From the NCBI RefSeq assembly GCF_030142155.1, contig NZ_CP126247.1, forward strand, positions 1,364,001 to 1,428,000: a DNA stretch of 64,000 nucleotides, written 5' to 3'. Source of the stretch: Arthrobacter sp. zg-Y820 (GTDB taxonomy: Bacteria; Actinomycetota; Actinomycetes; Actinomycetales; Micrococcaceae). A model generated the notes under the pieces. That model saw nothing but the letters and a program-made list of their open reading frames with translations, was not told the DNA's origin and did not search any database. How positions within the stretch are numbered: position 1 is the stretch's first letter; each line of letters begins with the position of its first letter. The translations under genes were made by a program, and so were the position numbers. Shown here piece by piece: positions 9,277 through 18,159 of the stretch.

Positions 9277-9855
9277 TCAGCTCAGCATCAGCCGCATCAG
9301 CCAGCGCGTCCTGCCGCCGGATTTCGACGTCGTCTCCAGCACGCGCTCGAAACCTGCCGCTTCAAACAGTCCGGTCGTGCCCGTGTAGGCGAGGGCGGCG
9401 CTGATCCGGCTGCCGCCGGGGTCGATGGGATAGCCCTCCAGTGCCGGAGCGCCGCGGGACCGGGCGTACTCGATGGCGCCGTCGAGCAGATGACGTGAGA
9501 TGCCCCGGCGGCGGAACGGGGGCCGGACAACGAAGCACACCACACTCCACACCGGGATCTCGTCCACGGTCGGAATGGTCCGTGAGCGCGTCAGCCTGTG
9601 GTGGCTGGCGCGAGGGCTGACCGAGCACCAGCCCGCCGGCTCACCGTCGTCGTAGGCAATGACTCCGGGCGGTGTGCCCTCCTCCGCGCAGCGGCGAAGC
9701 CGGGCCGGACGTTCCGGACCGGTCAGGGCGTGGAACTCCGCGCTGGGAATCCGGTAGCTCAGGCACCAGCACGCGTCGGATTCCGGACTTCCCGGTGACA
9801 GGATGGCTGAAACGTGTTCGAACCGGTCGGCCGTGGCCGGATGCACCTCAATCAT
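9277..9855 (-). CDS. GNAT family N-acetyltransferase
   Basis: 192 residues with a GNAT fold signature: a VWSVVCFVVRPPFRRRGISRHLLDGAIEYARS segment carries the RRRGISRHLL acetyl-CoA pyrophosphate loop (motif A), and YTGTTGLFEAAGFERV is the usual C-terminal strand/helix. The substrate cannot be told. ATG at 9855 overlaps the TGA of the TetR gene; an in-frame GTG lies at 9858. The close linkage to tetR suggests one transcript. Its 3' end lies directly on the truncated antiporter remnant. Confidence 0.82.
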   Translation of the reverse strand: MIEVHPATADRFEHVSAILSPGSPESDACWCLSYRIPSAEFHALTGPERPARLRRCAEEGTPPGVIAYDDGEPAGWCSVSPRASHHRLTRSRTIPTVDEIPVWSVVCFVVRPPFRRRGISRHLLDGAIEYARSRGAPALEGYPIDPGGSRISAALAYTGTTGLFEAAGFERVLETTSKSGGRTRWLMRLMLS

Positions 9856-10475
9856 CACCGCTCCCGGGACCCTGGCGGGAGTGCGGTCACGGCGTCGAAG
9901 CCCCGAAGTGCCCGGGCGACAACGTCACGGGGACTGTCGGCGGCGTCGTGCAGCGCCCACCAGGCCAGGGCCTCGGAGACCGTCGTCTGCACAGCCGCCC
10001 CCATCACCCGGGGCGTGAGGCTGCCGGCCGGCGAGCCCAGCCTGGCGCCAATGAATTCGGAAATTTCCTCCCTCCACAGCTCGTAGGTCTCCGTGCGGGC
10101 GGCCCGCAGCTCGGGCGTCGTGGCGATCAGCCGGAGGCGGGCCCGATCGACCGGGATTTCCTCCTCGTTCTGGTCAAAGACAGCCACAACGACGGCGGTG
10201 ATCGCCTCGATGAGGGGCAGCTGGCGGTCGGCGTGACGCAGTCCCCGGCCGAGGGCCTCCAGCGAAGTCTCGATGCCGCCCCAGACGATGTCCGCCTTCG
10301 CCGGGAAATAGCGGTGCAGCGTCCGCACGCTGACTCCCAGCTCGTTGGCGATGCGGCTCATGGAGGACTGCTGGTATCCCAGGCGCAGGATGACTCCGAA
10401 CGCCTTGGCGCGCAGATCCGCGGTGTCGGCCAGCGGGGGCCGGCCCCGCCGCGGTGGATCTTCCATCGGATGCAC
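9855..10475 (-). CDS. TetR family transcriptional regulator
   Basis: 206 residues. An N-terminal HTH of about residues 18-62 contains GYQQSSMSRIANELGVSVRTLHRYFPAKADIVW, a clear TetR DNA-binding domain with the LHRYFPAK signature; the C-terminal ligand domain is divergent. GTG at 10475 is chosen because GAGAGG lies about 10 bases upstream; the ATG at 10466 is the alternative. The frame is open far upstream, but that part only mirrors the flavoprotein gene on the other strand. Divergent from the flavoprotein gene across about 100 bases, the classical arrangement for repression of that gene by TetR (inference). Followed by GNAT with overlap. Confidence 0.87.
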   Translation of the reverse strand: MHPMEDPPRRGRPPLADTADLRAKAFGVILRLGYQQSSMSRIANELGVSVRTLHRYFPAKADIVWGGIETSLEALGRGLRHADRQLPLIEAITAVVVAVFDQNEEEIPVDRARLRLIATTPELRAARTETYELWREEISEFIGARLGSPAGSLTPRVMGAAVQTTVSEALAWWALHDAADSPRDVVARALRGFDAVTALPPGSRER

Positions 10476-10577
10476 GCTACCTGTTCCTCTCCGCCGCTCT
10501 TTAAGGCATACTCTGTCACAATCTTGTTCCCGGTGGCAGCCAGAGCGCTGAACCGCACATCTCAATGAGGAGAAGCA

Positions 10578-12197
10578 GTGAACGCAGCAGGCAGCAACAC
10601 TGACCGGTTCGACGTCGTCGTGGTGGGATTCGGCGGTGCCGGCGCAGCGGCGGCGATCGAGGCCGCTGACAACGGGGCGCGGGTCCTGGTTCTGGACCGT
10701 GCCTACGGCGGCGGCGCGAGTGCGCTGTCCGGCGGTGTGGTGTACGCCGGCGGCGGCACGGCACAGCAGCGCGAAGCCGGCTACGACGACGACCCGGAGA
10801 ACCTGTACGCCTACCTCAGGCAGGAGGCACGCGACGCCGTCGACGAGTCCACCCTGCGCCGGTTCTGCGAACAGAGCCCGGGGATGATCACCTGGCTCGA
10901 AAAGCAGGGCGCATCCTTCGCGGGAAGCGTTCCTTCCTACAAAACGTCCTACCCCACCGACCGGCACTACCTGTACTACTCCGGCAACGAAAAGGCCTAC
11001 CCGTACAACGAGTCCGCCCGGCCGGCACCGCGCGGCCACCGAACGGTCGCGAAGGGACTGGCCTCCGGCAAAGTGCTGTGGACAAAACTTGCCGAGTCAG
11101 CGGTGCGCAAGGGGGTCACTTTCATTCCGCTGGCCCAGGTGACCGATCTGATCATCGAGGACGGCGCCGTCGTCGGCTTGAAGTACCGCGTGCTGGACGA
11201 GTCCCATCCGAACGCTGCGGAGCATCGCAAGCTGACCAAGCGCTCCGGGAAGATCGGCAACTTTGCCCCCGACCTGGTCAAGAAGACGGTGACAAAAATA
11301 GAGCGGCTGTGGGACGGCGGGGCGGAGGCGCGGGAGGTGCGGGCCCCGGCCGTCATCCTGGCCGCCGGAGGGTTCATTTACAACAAGGAGTGGGTGGCGA
11401 AGTATGCTCCGCAGTTCACGAAAATCTCGCCGCTGGGCACGCCCGCCGACGACGGCGCCGGCATCACCCTCGGTGTGACCGCCGGGGGAGACGTGGCACG
11501 GATGGGCAACGTCACCGCGTGGCGGTTCCTGTCACCGCCCAGTGCCTTTATCGAGGGCATCACCGTGGGCCTGGACGGACAGCGGATCCAGAACGAGGAC
11601 CTGTACGGCGCAACGCACGGGGATGTGATGATGCGGAACTTCGGCGGCAAGGGCTGGGCGGTGTACGACGCCGTGAGCTGGGACAAAGCGCGGCGCCAGT
11701 TCTGGTCGCAGACCCAGATCTTCCAGAAGCTGCAGGTGATCTACCTGTTTGCGCTCGGGCACAAAACGGCCAGGACCGTCAGCGCGCTCGCGGCGAAGAT
11801 CGGCGTGGACCCGGACGGGCTGCAGAAAAGCGTCGATGTGTACAACGCCGGCATAGCCTCCGGCCAGGGCGACCCCGCGCACAAGGCCCCGGAGCTCTGC
11901 CAGCCGATCCTGAAGCCGCCCTTCCGCGCCTTCAACATCTCGGACGACTCCTCACCCTTCCTGCCCATCCCGGGCCTGACGCTCGGCGGCCTTCTTGTCG
12001 ACGGAGCATCAGGGCTTGTAAAACGGGAGGACGGGACACCGATTCACGGCCTGTATGCCGCCGGACGCAACGCGGTGGGCGTGTGCTCGAACAGCTACAT
12101 CAGCGGTCTTTCGCTGGCCGATTGCTTCTTCAGCGGCCGGCGGGCAGGCGCCCACGCAGCTCTGCAGGCAACCAAACCGGGAGCATCAGCGGCCTAG
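10578..12197 (+). CDS. FAD-binding protein, 3-ketosteroid dehydrogenase / fumarate reductase family
   Basis: 539 residues. The N-terminal FAD motif is VVVVGFGGAGAAAAIEA (about residues 13-29) and the C-terminal FAD-contact block GLYAAGRNAVGVCSNSYISGLSLADCFFSGRRAG is typical of KstD/fumarate-reductase flavoproteins. The PAPRGHRTVAKG motif is shared with the second flavoprotein at 36.2-37.7 kb. Likely oxidises or reduces a hydrophobic cyclic substrate such as a steroid, but the substrate is not shown by sequence. GTG start with GAGGAGA upstream. Divergent from tetR. It is followed 18 bases later by the lipoprotein dehydrogenase gene. Confidence 0.8.
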   Translation: MNAAGSNTDRFDVVVVGFGGAGAAAAIEAADNGARVLVLDRAYGGGASALSGGVVYAGGGTAQQREAGYDDDPENLYAYLRQEARDAVDESTLRRFCEQSPGMITWLEKQGASFAGSVPSYKTSYPTDRHYLYYSGNEKAYPYNESARPAPRGHRTVAKGLASGKVLWTKLAESAVRKGVTFIPLAQVTDLIIEDGAVVGLKYRVLDESHPNAAEHRKLTKRSGKIGNFAPDLVKKTVTKIERLWDGGAEAREVRAPAVILAAGGFIYNKEWVAKYAPQFTKISPLGTPADDGAGITLGVTAGGDVARMGNVTAWRFLSPPSAFIEGITVGLDGQRIQNEDLYGATHGDVMMRNFGGKGWAVYDAVSWDKARRQFWSQTQIFQKLQVIYLFALGHKTARTVSALAAKIGVDPDGLQKSVDVYNAGIASGQGDPAHKAPELCQPILKPPFRAFNISDDSSPFLPIPGLTLGGLLVDGASGLVKREDGTPIHGLYAAGRNAVGVCSNSYISGLSLADCFFSGRRAGAHAALQATKPGASAA

Positions 12198-12215
12198 GAG
12201 ACGGAGGTCCGGCAC

Positions 12216-13331
12216 ATGGGCCCCAGAAGGAAACGGCGACGCCGGATGGCGGGCTTGGCGGCCGCGGCCCTCGCCTTCACGGCGCTGCCCGGCTGCACCG
12301 CCGAACCTGACGGCCCCGGGGAGCGGACCTCCGCGTCCGCTTCGCCGGGGTCGTCCCTCGGTGCCGCGGAACTCGGCGAACCCGAGGTCCTCGCTGCCGG
12401 CCTCGACGCACCCTGGTCGATCGCCTTCCATGAGGGAGTTCCGCTGCTCAGCGAACGCGACTCCGGCCGGATCCTGGAACTCGACCATGCGGGAGCCGCC
12501 CGCGAGGTGGCGGTGATCGATGATGCCGCCGGGCGGGGAGAAGGCGGGCTCCTTGGCATAACCGTGCGGGACGGGTTTCTCTACGCCTACTTCACCGCGG
12601 GCGGCGAGAACCGCATTGAGCGCCGCGAGCTGACCGGCGGATCCGGCTCGCTGGCCCTGGGCCCCGCCGAGACCGTTTTGGAGGGCATTCCGTCCGGCCC
12701 CATCCACAACGGCGGCCGGATAGCGTTCGGGCCCGACGGCATGCTGTACGCCGCCACCGGAGACGCCGGCGGACGCGGCAGCGCACAGGACCTTGACGCG
12801 CTTTCGGGCAAGATTCTGCGAATGACCCCGGACGGCGATGCTCCGGAAGACAACCCGTTCCCCGGGTCCCTTGTCTACAGTTATGGACACCGCAACCCGC
12901 AGGGCATCGCCTGGGACAGCGCCGGCACCCTCTACGCCAGTGAGTTCGGGCAGAACACCTGGGATGAATTGAACGTGATTCGGCCCGGCGGGAACTACGG
13001 CTGGCCCGAGGTCGAAGGGATGGCCGGCGAGGATGGATTCACCGACCCGTTGCAGCAGTGGGAGCCGGGGGAGGCCAGCCCCAGCGGCATAGCGGTTGCG
13101 GGCGGGGCAATCTTCATCACGAATCTCCGCGGGGAACGGCTGCGGGAGGTGCCCCTGGATGACCTCGGCAGCTCAGCCGAACACCTGGCCGGCGAGTACG
13201 GGCGGCTCCGGGACGCCGTCACCGCCCCCGACGGCAGGCTCTGGATTCTCACCAACAACACCGACGGCCGCGGCACCCCGGGGGCCGGGGACGACCGCCT
13301 CCTGGTTCTCAGCGTCAAACAGGGCGGCTGA
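12216..13331 (+). CDS. PQQ-dependent sugar dehydrogenase-like lipoprotein
   Basis: 371 residues. A lipoprotein signal with basic head (RRKRRRR) and lipobox LPGC puts the lipidated Cys at residue 27, so the enzyme is anchored outside the membrane. The beta-propeller has family markers GLLGITV, IHNGGRIAFGPDGMLYAATGDAGG and YGHRNPQGIAWD, as in soluble glucose/sorbosone dehydrogenases (GDSL-unrelated, PQQ type). No PQQ synthesis genes are in the window, so the cofactor may be imported or absent. ATG start with GGAGGT upstream; 18 bases after the flavoprotein gene, so likely co-transcribed. Confidence 0.85.
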   Translation: MGPRRKRRRRMAGLAAAALAFTALPGCTAEPDGPGERTSASASPGSSLGAAELGEPEVLAAGLDAPWSIAFHEGVPLLSERDSGRILELDHAGAAREVAVIDDAAGRGEGGLLGITVRDGFLYAYFTAGGENRIERRELTGGSGSLALGPAETVLEGIPSGPIHNGGRIAFGPDGMLYAATGDAGGRGSAQDLDALSGKILRMTPDGDAPEDNPFPGSLVYSYGHRNPQGIAWDSAGTLYASEFGQNTWDELNVIRPGGNYGWPEVEGMAGEDGFTDPLQQWEPGEASPSGIAVAGGAIFITNLRGERLREVPLDDLGSSAEHLAGEYGRLRDAVTAPDGRLWILTNNTDGRGTPGAGDDRLLVLSVKQGG

Positions 13332-13501
13332 GCCCGGGGGGAGGCACCCCGCGGAACGCCGTCGTGCCGGCAAAGAAGTTCTTCCGCCGCCCACCCGGCG
13401 CCCGTACGCTCGACTCCGGATCCTGCGTGCCGTACTGTCCCGGTCCAAGCAATGGAACGGAGCGCGGCCGGCATTCCCGGTGCGCGCGGTGGGAGGGCAC
13501 C

Positions 13502-14239
13502 ATGAACGGTGACGTGGGAGCATCCGGAAAACCGCTGAGGGGCGTCGCCCGCAAGGTATCGCTGATTGAGCCATCCTCCGCCGGGTTCGTGATTCTGGCG
13601 GTCTCCACCGGGGCCTGGAAAATTCCCCTGCCGAGGCGGGGTGCGGAACGCAAGCGGGCGCTGGCGAGGCTGTCCGGCCGGGCCGAGACTCTGCGGGGAG
13701 CGCCTGAGGTCCGTTCAGCGACGGTGTTCGCGGGGCTCGTGCGTCCGCCGGGCCAACCGCGGGAGGGGCAGGGCGCCGCTGCGGCGTACGACGTCGTCCT
13801 CCTGGTGGAAACCGACTCGCCGGCCCGCGCCCGGGAGATCGCCGACGGCATCACCGCGGAGAACCCCGCGGCTTCGAACTCGGTCCGGCTGGTCATCGCC
13901 GGTTCCAACGTCCGCAGGATGGGCCCGGTCGATCCCCGGTCCGGGGGCGTGTTCCTCTTCAACTTCTTTACCGGTCCCAGTGCGCACGCGACGCTCGACG
14001 CCTGGCAGTACACGGCTGGCTGGTTCGAACAGGAGACCGGCCTGGACAACTCGACGGTCATCCTTCCCGACGAGGCAAGCCACTCTCCGTTCCCCATCAT
14101 CAATCACTGCCGCTGGGACACCCTGCGGCAGGTGCTGCCTGTGCTGATGTTCAAACGCTCCTTTCGGTACTTCGTGCTGGCGACCTTCAGCGCGGCCGGT
14201 GTAATGCCGCACCCGATTCTCTACCGGGTGCACTCCTGA
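13502..14239 (+). CDS. Unrecognised 245-residue protein
   Basis: I do not recognise a family. The chosen ATG at 13502 has GGGAGG 6 bases upstream; the frame is open to 13364 but without a good site. Visible features: a mixed alpha/beta N-terminal half (YDVVLLVETDSPARAREIADGI looks like a ferredoxin-like strand-helix unit), then GGVFLFNFFTGPSAHATLDAWQYTAGWFEQETGLDNSTVILP and a basic, aromatic C-terminal end (MFKRSFRYFVLATFSAAGVMPHPILYRV). The pattern suggests a two-repeat dimeric alpha-beta barrel, but that is inference. No signal peptide or clear membrane span. Stands alone between the sugar dehydrogenase and the DHFR-like gene, 43 bases before the latter. Confidence 0.6.
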   Translation: MNGDVGASGKPLRGVARKVSLIEPSSAGFVILAVSTGAWKIPLPRRGAERKRALARLSGRAETLRGAPEVRSATVFAGLVRPPGQPREGQGAAAAYDVVLLVETDSPARAREIADGITAENPAASNSVRLVIAGSNVRRMGPVDPRSGGVFLFNFFTGPSAHATLDAWQYTAGWFEQETGLDNSTVILPDEASHSPFPIINHCRWDTLRQVLPVLMFKRSFRYFVLATFSAAGVMPHPILYRVHS

Positions 14240-14282
14240 AGCAGGAAACGCTGGGACTGCCGCGCCCCGGAAAGGAAGCATC

Positions 14283-14972
14283 ATGAACCAAATGCTGCGG
14301 ATCGACGGATTTTCGATGTCACTCGACGGGTACGGTGCCGGCCCGGACCAGAGCCTGGCCAATCCCCTTGGCGTCGGGGCGGAACCGCTCCACGACTGGA
14401 TATTCGCCACGCGCACGTTCGCTGACCGTTTCGGAATGGACGGCCGCGGCGAAGGCATTGACGATGGCTTTGTCCGCGCTCAGTTCACTGACATCGGCGC
14501 CTCCATTATGGGCAGGAACATGTTCGGACCGGTGCGCGGGCCGTGGGCCGGTGAGGAGACCTGGAACGGGTGGTGGGGAGAGGACCCTCCCTACCACCAC
14601 CCCGTGTTCGTGCTGACGAACCACCCGCGGGAGCCAGTGGAAATGGACGGCGGCACCACGTTCCACTTTGTCACCGGCGGAATTGAGGAGGCCCGGCAGC
14701 GGGCGCTGGCCGCAGCAGAGGGCAAGGACGTATGGATTGGCGGGGGAATCAGCACGATCCGCCAGTACCTGCGGGCAGGGCTTATCGACAGGATCCACCT
14801 CGCCGTCATTCCGACCCTGCTCGGCAGCGGTGAACGGCTGCTGGACGACATTGCCGGCCCGGACGGCAGCATCCCGTACTACGAGCCCACCGGGATGACG
14901 GCCGGCGAGAACGCCGTGCACATCCAGCTGGCCAGGGCGGAACCGGAACACGGTCAGCAACCATCCGCTTGA
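14283..14972 (+). CDS. Dihydrofolate reductase family protein (RibD C-terminal-like)
   Basis: 229 residues. The IDGFSMSLDGYGAG start, the central ASIMGRNMFGPVRGPW (RibD/DHFR-like glycine motif), the HPVFVLTNH strand and the C-terminal GKDVWIGGGISTIRQYLRAGLIDRIHLAVIPTLLGSGERL block are typical of the RibD_C / DHFR-like family, probably an NADPH-dependent reductase of unknown substrate. It is not expected to be the housekeeping DHFR, which is shorter. ATG start with GGAAG upstream. Confidence 0.82.
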   Translation: MNQMLRIDGFSMSLDGYGAGPDQSLANPLGVGAEPLHDWIFATRTFADRFGMDGRGEGIDDGFVRAQFTDIGASIMGRNMFGPVRGPWAGEETWNGWWGEDPPYHHPVFVLTNHPREPVEMDGGTTFHFVTGGIEEARQRALAAAEGKDVWIGGGISTIRQYLRAGLIDRIHLAVIPTLLGSGERLLDDIAGPDGSIPYYEPTGMTAGENAVHIQLARAEPEHGQQPSA

Positions 14973-15150
14973 TGCCCCGGGGGACCGCTGAGAGATCCGG
15001 ACGGCGGTTCGCACATCAGTTGCCTCCGCACGGGCAGCTGAATCCCGTCGACCGCCGGTCGCGTGTGGGGTGCATCACGATATGTCGCGGCGCAGGCGGA
15101 TCCACGGCGTAGTTGCGTAGGCTCGGAGGTCAAGGTGGTCGTCATGAGGG

Positions 15151-16245
15151 GTGAGTGTGTCCAAAGTTATCCGCACGGCACCGTTGCTTGGCCCCGATCC
15201 ACTGCGGCGGGGGAAACGCCGGCGGAACAACACGGTGCTCATCGCGGCCCTGGCCGCCGCGCTCCTGGTCAGCATGGTCCTCGGCGTGGCGATCGGCCCG
15301 GTATGGATTGAACCGCGCGACGTGCTGCGGGTGGTGTGGAGCCACCTGACCGGTGCGGGTGCGCCCGGGGCAGGCTCCGTTGCCGATGTCATCGTCTGGG
15401 ATGTGCGCCTGCCCCGCGTGCTCATGGGCGTGGCAGTGGGCGCCGGGCTGGCCGTCTGCGGCGCGGCCCTGCAGGCCATGGTCCGCAACATGCTCGCCGA
15501 CCCCTATCTGCTCGGCATCAATTCAGGTGCTTCCGCCGGCGCCGCGGCAACCATCCTGTTCGGTTTCGGAGCCGGTCTGGGGCAGCATGCCCTGGCCGGC
15601 AGCGCCTTCATCGGTGCGCTCGCAGCGTCACTGCTGGTCTTTGTTGTGGCGCGCGCCGCCGGCCGGATTACTTCGGTCCGCCTGCTGCTGGCCGGAGTCG
15701 CGGCCGGATACGCACTGTCCGCCCTCACCAGCTTCCTGATCTTTACCTCCGGCTCGGCCGAGGGCGCCCGCTCGGTAATGTTTTGGCTGCTCGGTTCCCT
15801 CGCCCTGTCACAGTGGGGGACACCGCTGGCCGCCCTGGGGGCCGTCGTTGCGTTCACGACTGCAATCCTGGTCCTGTGGGCGCGCCGGCTGGATGCCCTG
15901 GCCATCGGCGACGAAACAGCGTTGGCTCTGGGCGTGCGGCCGACACGGTTCCGAACCCAGCTGCTCGTCCTCGTATCCCTGTGTACGGGCTTCATCGTGG
16001 CAGCTGCCGGCAGCATCGGATTCGTCGGCCTCGTCATTCCCCATCTGGCCCGCCGCCTTGTGGGGGCCGCTCATGCCTGGTCCATACCGGCCGCCGCCCT
16101 GCTGGGCTCGGTCTTCCTCCTTTGGGCCGATCTGCTCTCGCGCATGCTGCTGCAACCGCGCGAGCTGCCCGTCGGCATCGTGACCGCAATGCTTGGGGCT
16201 CCGTTCCTGCTCTGGCTCGTTCGCCGAATGCGTCCCGCTGCATGA
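15151..16245 (+). CDS. FecCD-family ABC transporter permease (iron/siderophore or cobalamin)
   Basis: 364 residues, about nine or ten membrane segments. The first helix (TVLIAALAAALLVSMVLGVAIGP) is followed by LRLPRVLMGVAVGAGLAVCGAALQAMVRNMLADPYLLGINSGA, the FecCD/BtuC signature, and the late GFVGLVIPHLARRLVG loop that contacts the ATPase. GTG at 15151; a GTG at 15157 is also possible and the ribosome site is not decisive. Next come the binding lipoprotein (33 bases later) and ATPase. I saw no DtxR/IdeR-type iron box or cobalamin riboswitch in the 178 bases upstream. Confidence 0.88.
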   Translation: MSVSKVIRTAPLLGPDPLRRGKRRRNNTVLIAALAAALLVSMVLGVAIGPVWIEPRDVLRVVWSHLTGAGAPGAGSVADVIVWDVRLPRVLMGVAVGAGLAVCGAALQAMVRNMLADPYLLGINSGASAGAAATILFGFGAGLGQHALAGSAFIGALAASLLVFVVARAAGRITSVRLLLAGVAAGYALSALTSFLIFTSGSAEGARSVMFWLLGSLALSQWGTPLAALGAVVAFTTAILVLWARRLDALAIGDETALALGVRPTRFRTQLLVLVSLCTGFIVAAAGSIGFVGLVIPHLARRLVGAAHAWSIPAAALLGSVFLLWADLLSRMLLQPRELPVGIVTAMLGAPFLLWLVRRMRPAA

Positions 16246-16277
16246 CCCAGCAACCCACCAGCACCAGAAGAGGCACC

Positions 16278-17282
16278 ATGTCCCGTTCCCTCAGCACCCG
16301 CGCCGGTACCCTCGTCACGGCGGTCGTAGTGACGATCGGCCTGTCCGGCTGCGCCGCGGAGGACCAAGAGGGAAACGTGCCTGCCGCCGCTGCCGGCGGA
16401 AATTACCCGGTCACTGTCGAGAACTGCGGCACGGAAGTCGTCTTCGAGCAGCGGCCGGAACGGGGAGTGCTGCTGAGGTCCGCCGCGGTGCCGTACCTGC
16501 ACGAGCTTGGAGTGCTCGACGACGTCATCACTGCGCGCGCCGGCGCCTACCCCCGCGGCTACTACGACGACAAGACATGGGCTGAGCTGGAGCAGATCCC
16601 GATGCTCAGCGACGAATTGGATGCCTCCGGACATCTGCAGATTTCCAAGGAAGCCGTCCTGGCACAGCGGCCGCAGATCGTCCTGGGGGAGGCAGCGAAC
16701 GTCAGCCGGGACTCCCTGGCGGCTGCCGGCATCCCGCTGATGGAGGAACCCGGACTGTGCCCCGTGCCGCCGGCAGACCCGTCCTTTGACGGCATCTTTG
16801 AGCAGATGCGCACCTACGGCAGCATCTTCGACGTCCCGGAGGAAGCCGAGGCCGCCGTGACGCGCCTGGAAACGCAGCTGTCCGAGGTGCTGGCGGACGT
16901 CGATCCGAACGAGAAACGCACCGCGGCCGTCCTGTATCCGACGATCGGCGGGGGCGTTCCGTACGCCTATGGAACGTCGTCCATGGCCCACCCGCAGCTC
17001 GAGGCGGCCGGATTCACCGACGTCTTTGCCGACGTCGAGGAACGCGTCTTCGAAGTGACCGCCGAGGAACTGGTCGGCCGCAATCCGGACGTCCTGGTTC
17101 TGCTCTATTCCGACGGGGATCCGGTGAAGGTGAAGGAGTCGGTCACCGGACTGAACGGAGCCGGCGCGATCGGCGCCGTCCGAGAGGACCAGATCCTCGT
17201 GCAGCCCTTCAATTTCACCGAGCCGTCGAGTCCGTTGGTGATTGACGGCCTTGCCCGCATTGTGGAGCGGTTTCAGCGGTGA
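16278..17282 (+). CDS. ABC transporter substrate-binding lipoprotein (FecB/PeriBP-like)
   Basis: 334 residues with a lipoprotein signal; lipobox LSGC places the lipidated Cys at residue 25. The mature part has the two-lobe siderophore/B12-binding fold: VTVENCGTEVVFEQRPERGVLL at the start, GVLDDVITARAG, QRPQIVLGE, then a long helix linker (EEAEAAVTRLETQLSEVL). It captures the substrate outside the cell for the permease encoded just before. ATG at 16278 with AGAAGAGG upstream; longer in-frame reading overlaps the permease gene and is rejected. The substrate (ferric siderophore, haem or cobalamin) is not decided by sequence. Confidence 0.87.
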   Translation: MSRSLSTRAGTLVTAVVVTIGLSGCAAEDQEGNVPAAAAGGNYPVTVENCGTEVVFEQRPERGVLLRSAAVPYLHELGVLDDVITARAGAYPRGYYDDKTWAELEQIPMLSDELDASGHLQISKEAVLAQRPQIVLGEAANVSRDSLAAAGIPLMEEPGLCPVPPADPSFDGIFEQMRTYGSIFDVPEEAEAAVTRLETQLSEVLADVDPNEKRTAAVLYPTIGGGVPYAYGTSSMAHPQLEAAGFTDVFADVEERVFEVTAEELVGRNPDVLVLLYSDGDPVKVKESVTGLNGAGAIGAVREDQILVQPFNFTEPSSPLVIDGLARIVERFQR

Positions 17283-18136
17283 TTTCCGCCAGCGGGGTGG
17301 GCTTCGCATTCGGCGACCGCGCAGTGCTGGAGGCTGTCGATTTTGACGCTCCGCACGGGCAGGTCCTTGGTCTCGTCGGGCCCAACGGGTCCGGCAAGAC
17401 CACGCTGCTGCGCACCCTGTACTCCTCGCTCGCGGGCAATAACGGAACGGTGCTGATTGACGGGGAGGAACTTACGTCGCTGTCGGCGCGCGAAATCGCC
17501 CGGCGGGTCGCCGTCGTCGTGCAGGAGGTTTCGGCTGACCTGCCCCTGCTGGTGTCGGACATGGTGCTGCTCGGCCGGACCCCGCACCGCTCCGGGTTCG
17601 GTCGCAGGGGCCCCGCCGACGAGCAGATAGCGGCCTCGGCTCTGACCCAGGTGGGTGCGCTCCAGCTGGCCGGTGAGGCGTTCGACAGCCTGTCGGGCGG
17701 TGAGCGCCAGCGGGTGCTCATCGCCCGTGCCCTGGCCCAGGAGACGACGCATCTTCTGCTGGATGAACCGACCAACCACCTGGATGTGCGTTACCAGCAC
17801 GAGGTGCTCGACCTGGTCCGGTCCCTGGCCGTGCGGGAGGAGCGGACCGTCATCGTTGTCCTGCATGATCTGAACCTTGCGGCACGTTACTGCGACCGGA
17901 TCCTGCTGCTGGAAGCGGGCCGGGTGGCAGCCGCGGGCACGCCGGATGAGGTCCTGGCGCCGGAGCACCTGGAACCGGTCTACGGCGTCTCCGTCCGCCG
18001 GCTTGAACTCGAAGACGGCTTCCAGCTGGTCTTCCGGCCCCTCAAATCGTTGACCCCGGCTCCAGGCTCAACGCCGGTTCCGACGCCGGTTCCGACGCCG
18101 GTTCGGGTGCCCGGGCCGCGGGCCAGGAGCACCTGA
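17279..18136 (+). CDS. ABC transporter ATP-binding protein (FecE-like)
   Basis: 285 residues. Walker A GPNGSGKTT (about residues 38-46), Q-loop near VVVQEVSADLPLL, signature LSGGERQRVLIARALAQ, Walker B HLLLDEPTNHLD and switch HD. Energises the transporter. GTG start overlaps the TGA of the binding-protein gene (GTGA). The C-terminal ~25 residues are Pro-rich, made of TPVP repeats encoded by a 12-base tandem repeat (18070-18105), and are probably a dispensable tail. Confidence 0.9.
   Translation: MISASGVGFAFGDRAVLEAVDFDAPHGQVLGLVGPNGSGKTTLLRTLYSSLAGNNGTVLIDGEELTSLSAREIARRVAVVVQEVSADLPLLVSDMVLLGRTPHRSGFGRRGPADEQIAASALTQVGALQLAGEAFDSLSGGERQRVLIARALAQETTHLLLDEPTNHLDVRYQHEVLDLVRSLAVREERTVIVVLHDLNLAARYCDRILLLEAGRVAAAGTPDEVLAPEHLEPVYGVSVRRLELEDGFQLVFRPLKSLTPAPGSTPVPTPVPTPVRVPGPRARST
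18070..18105 (+). repeat. 12-bp tandem repeat encoding TPVP units
   Basis: Three near-identical copies of GACGCCGGTTCC within the 3' end of the ABC ATPase gene (18070-18081, 18082-18093, 18094-18105), encoding a Pro-Val-Thr tail. Confidence 0.8.
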
Positions 18137-18159
18137 CTGCGAACCGCTTGCGGCCGGCG

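Noticed and set aside
10476..11039. N-terminal extension of the TetR gene to 394 residues
   Set aside because: The extra part is antisense to the flavoprotein gene; the TetR fold starts at the chosen codon.
14973..15150. Iron-box (DtxR/IdeR) or cobalamin riboswitch before the ABC transporter
   Set aside because: No TTAGGTTAGGCTAACCTAA-like palindrome and no conserved cobalamin-box sequence seen, so the substrate stays open.
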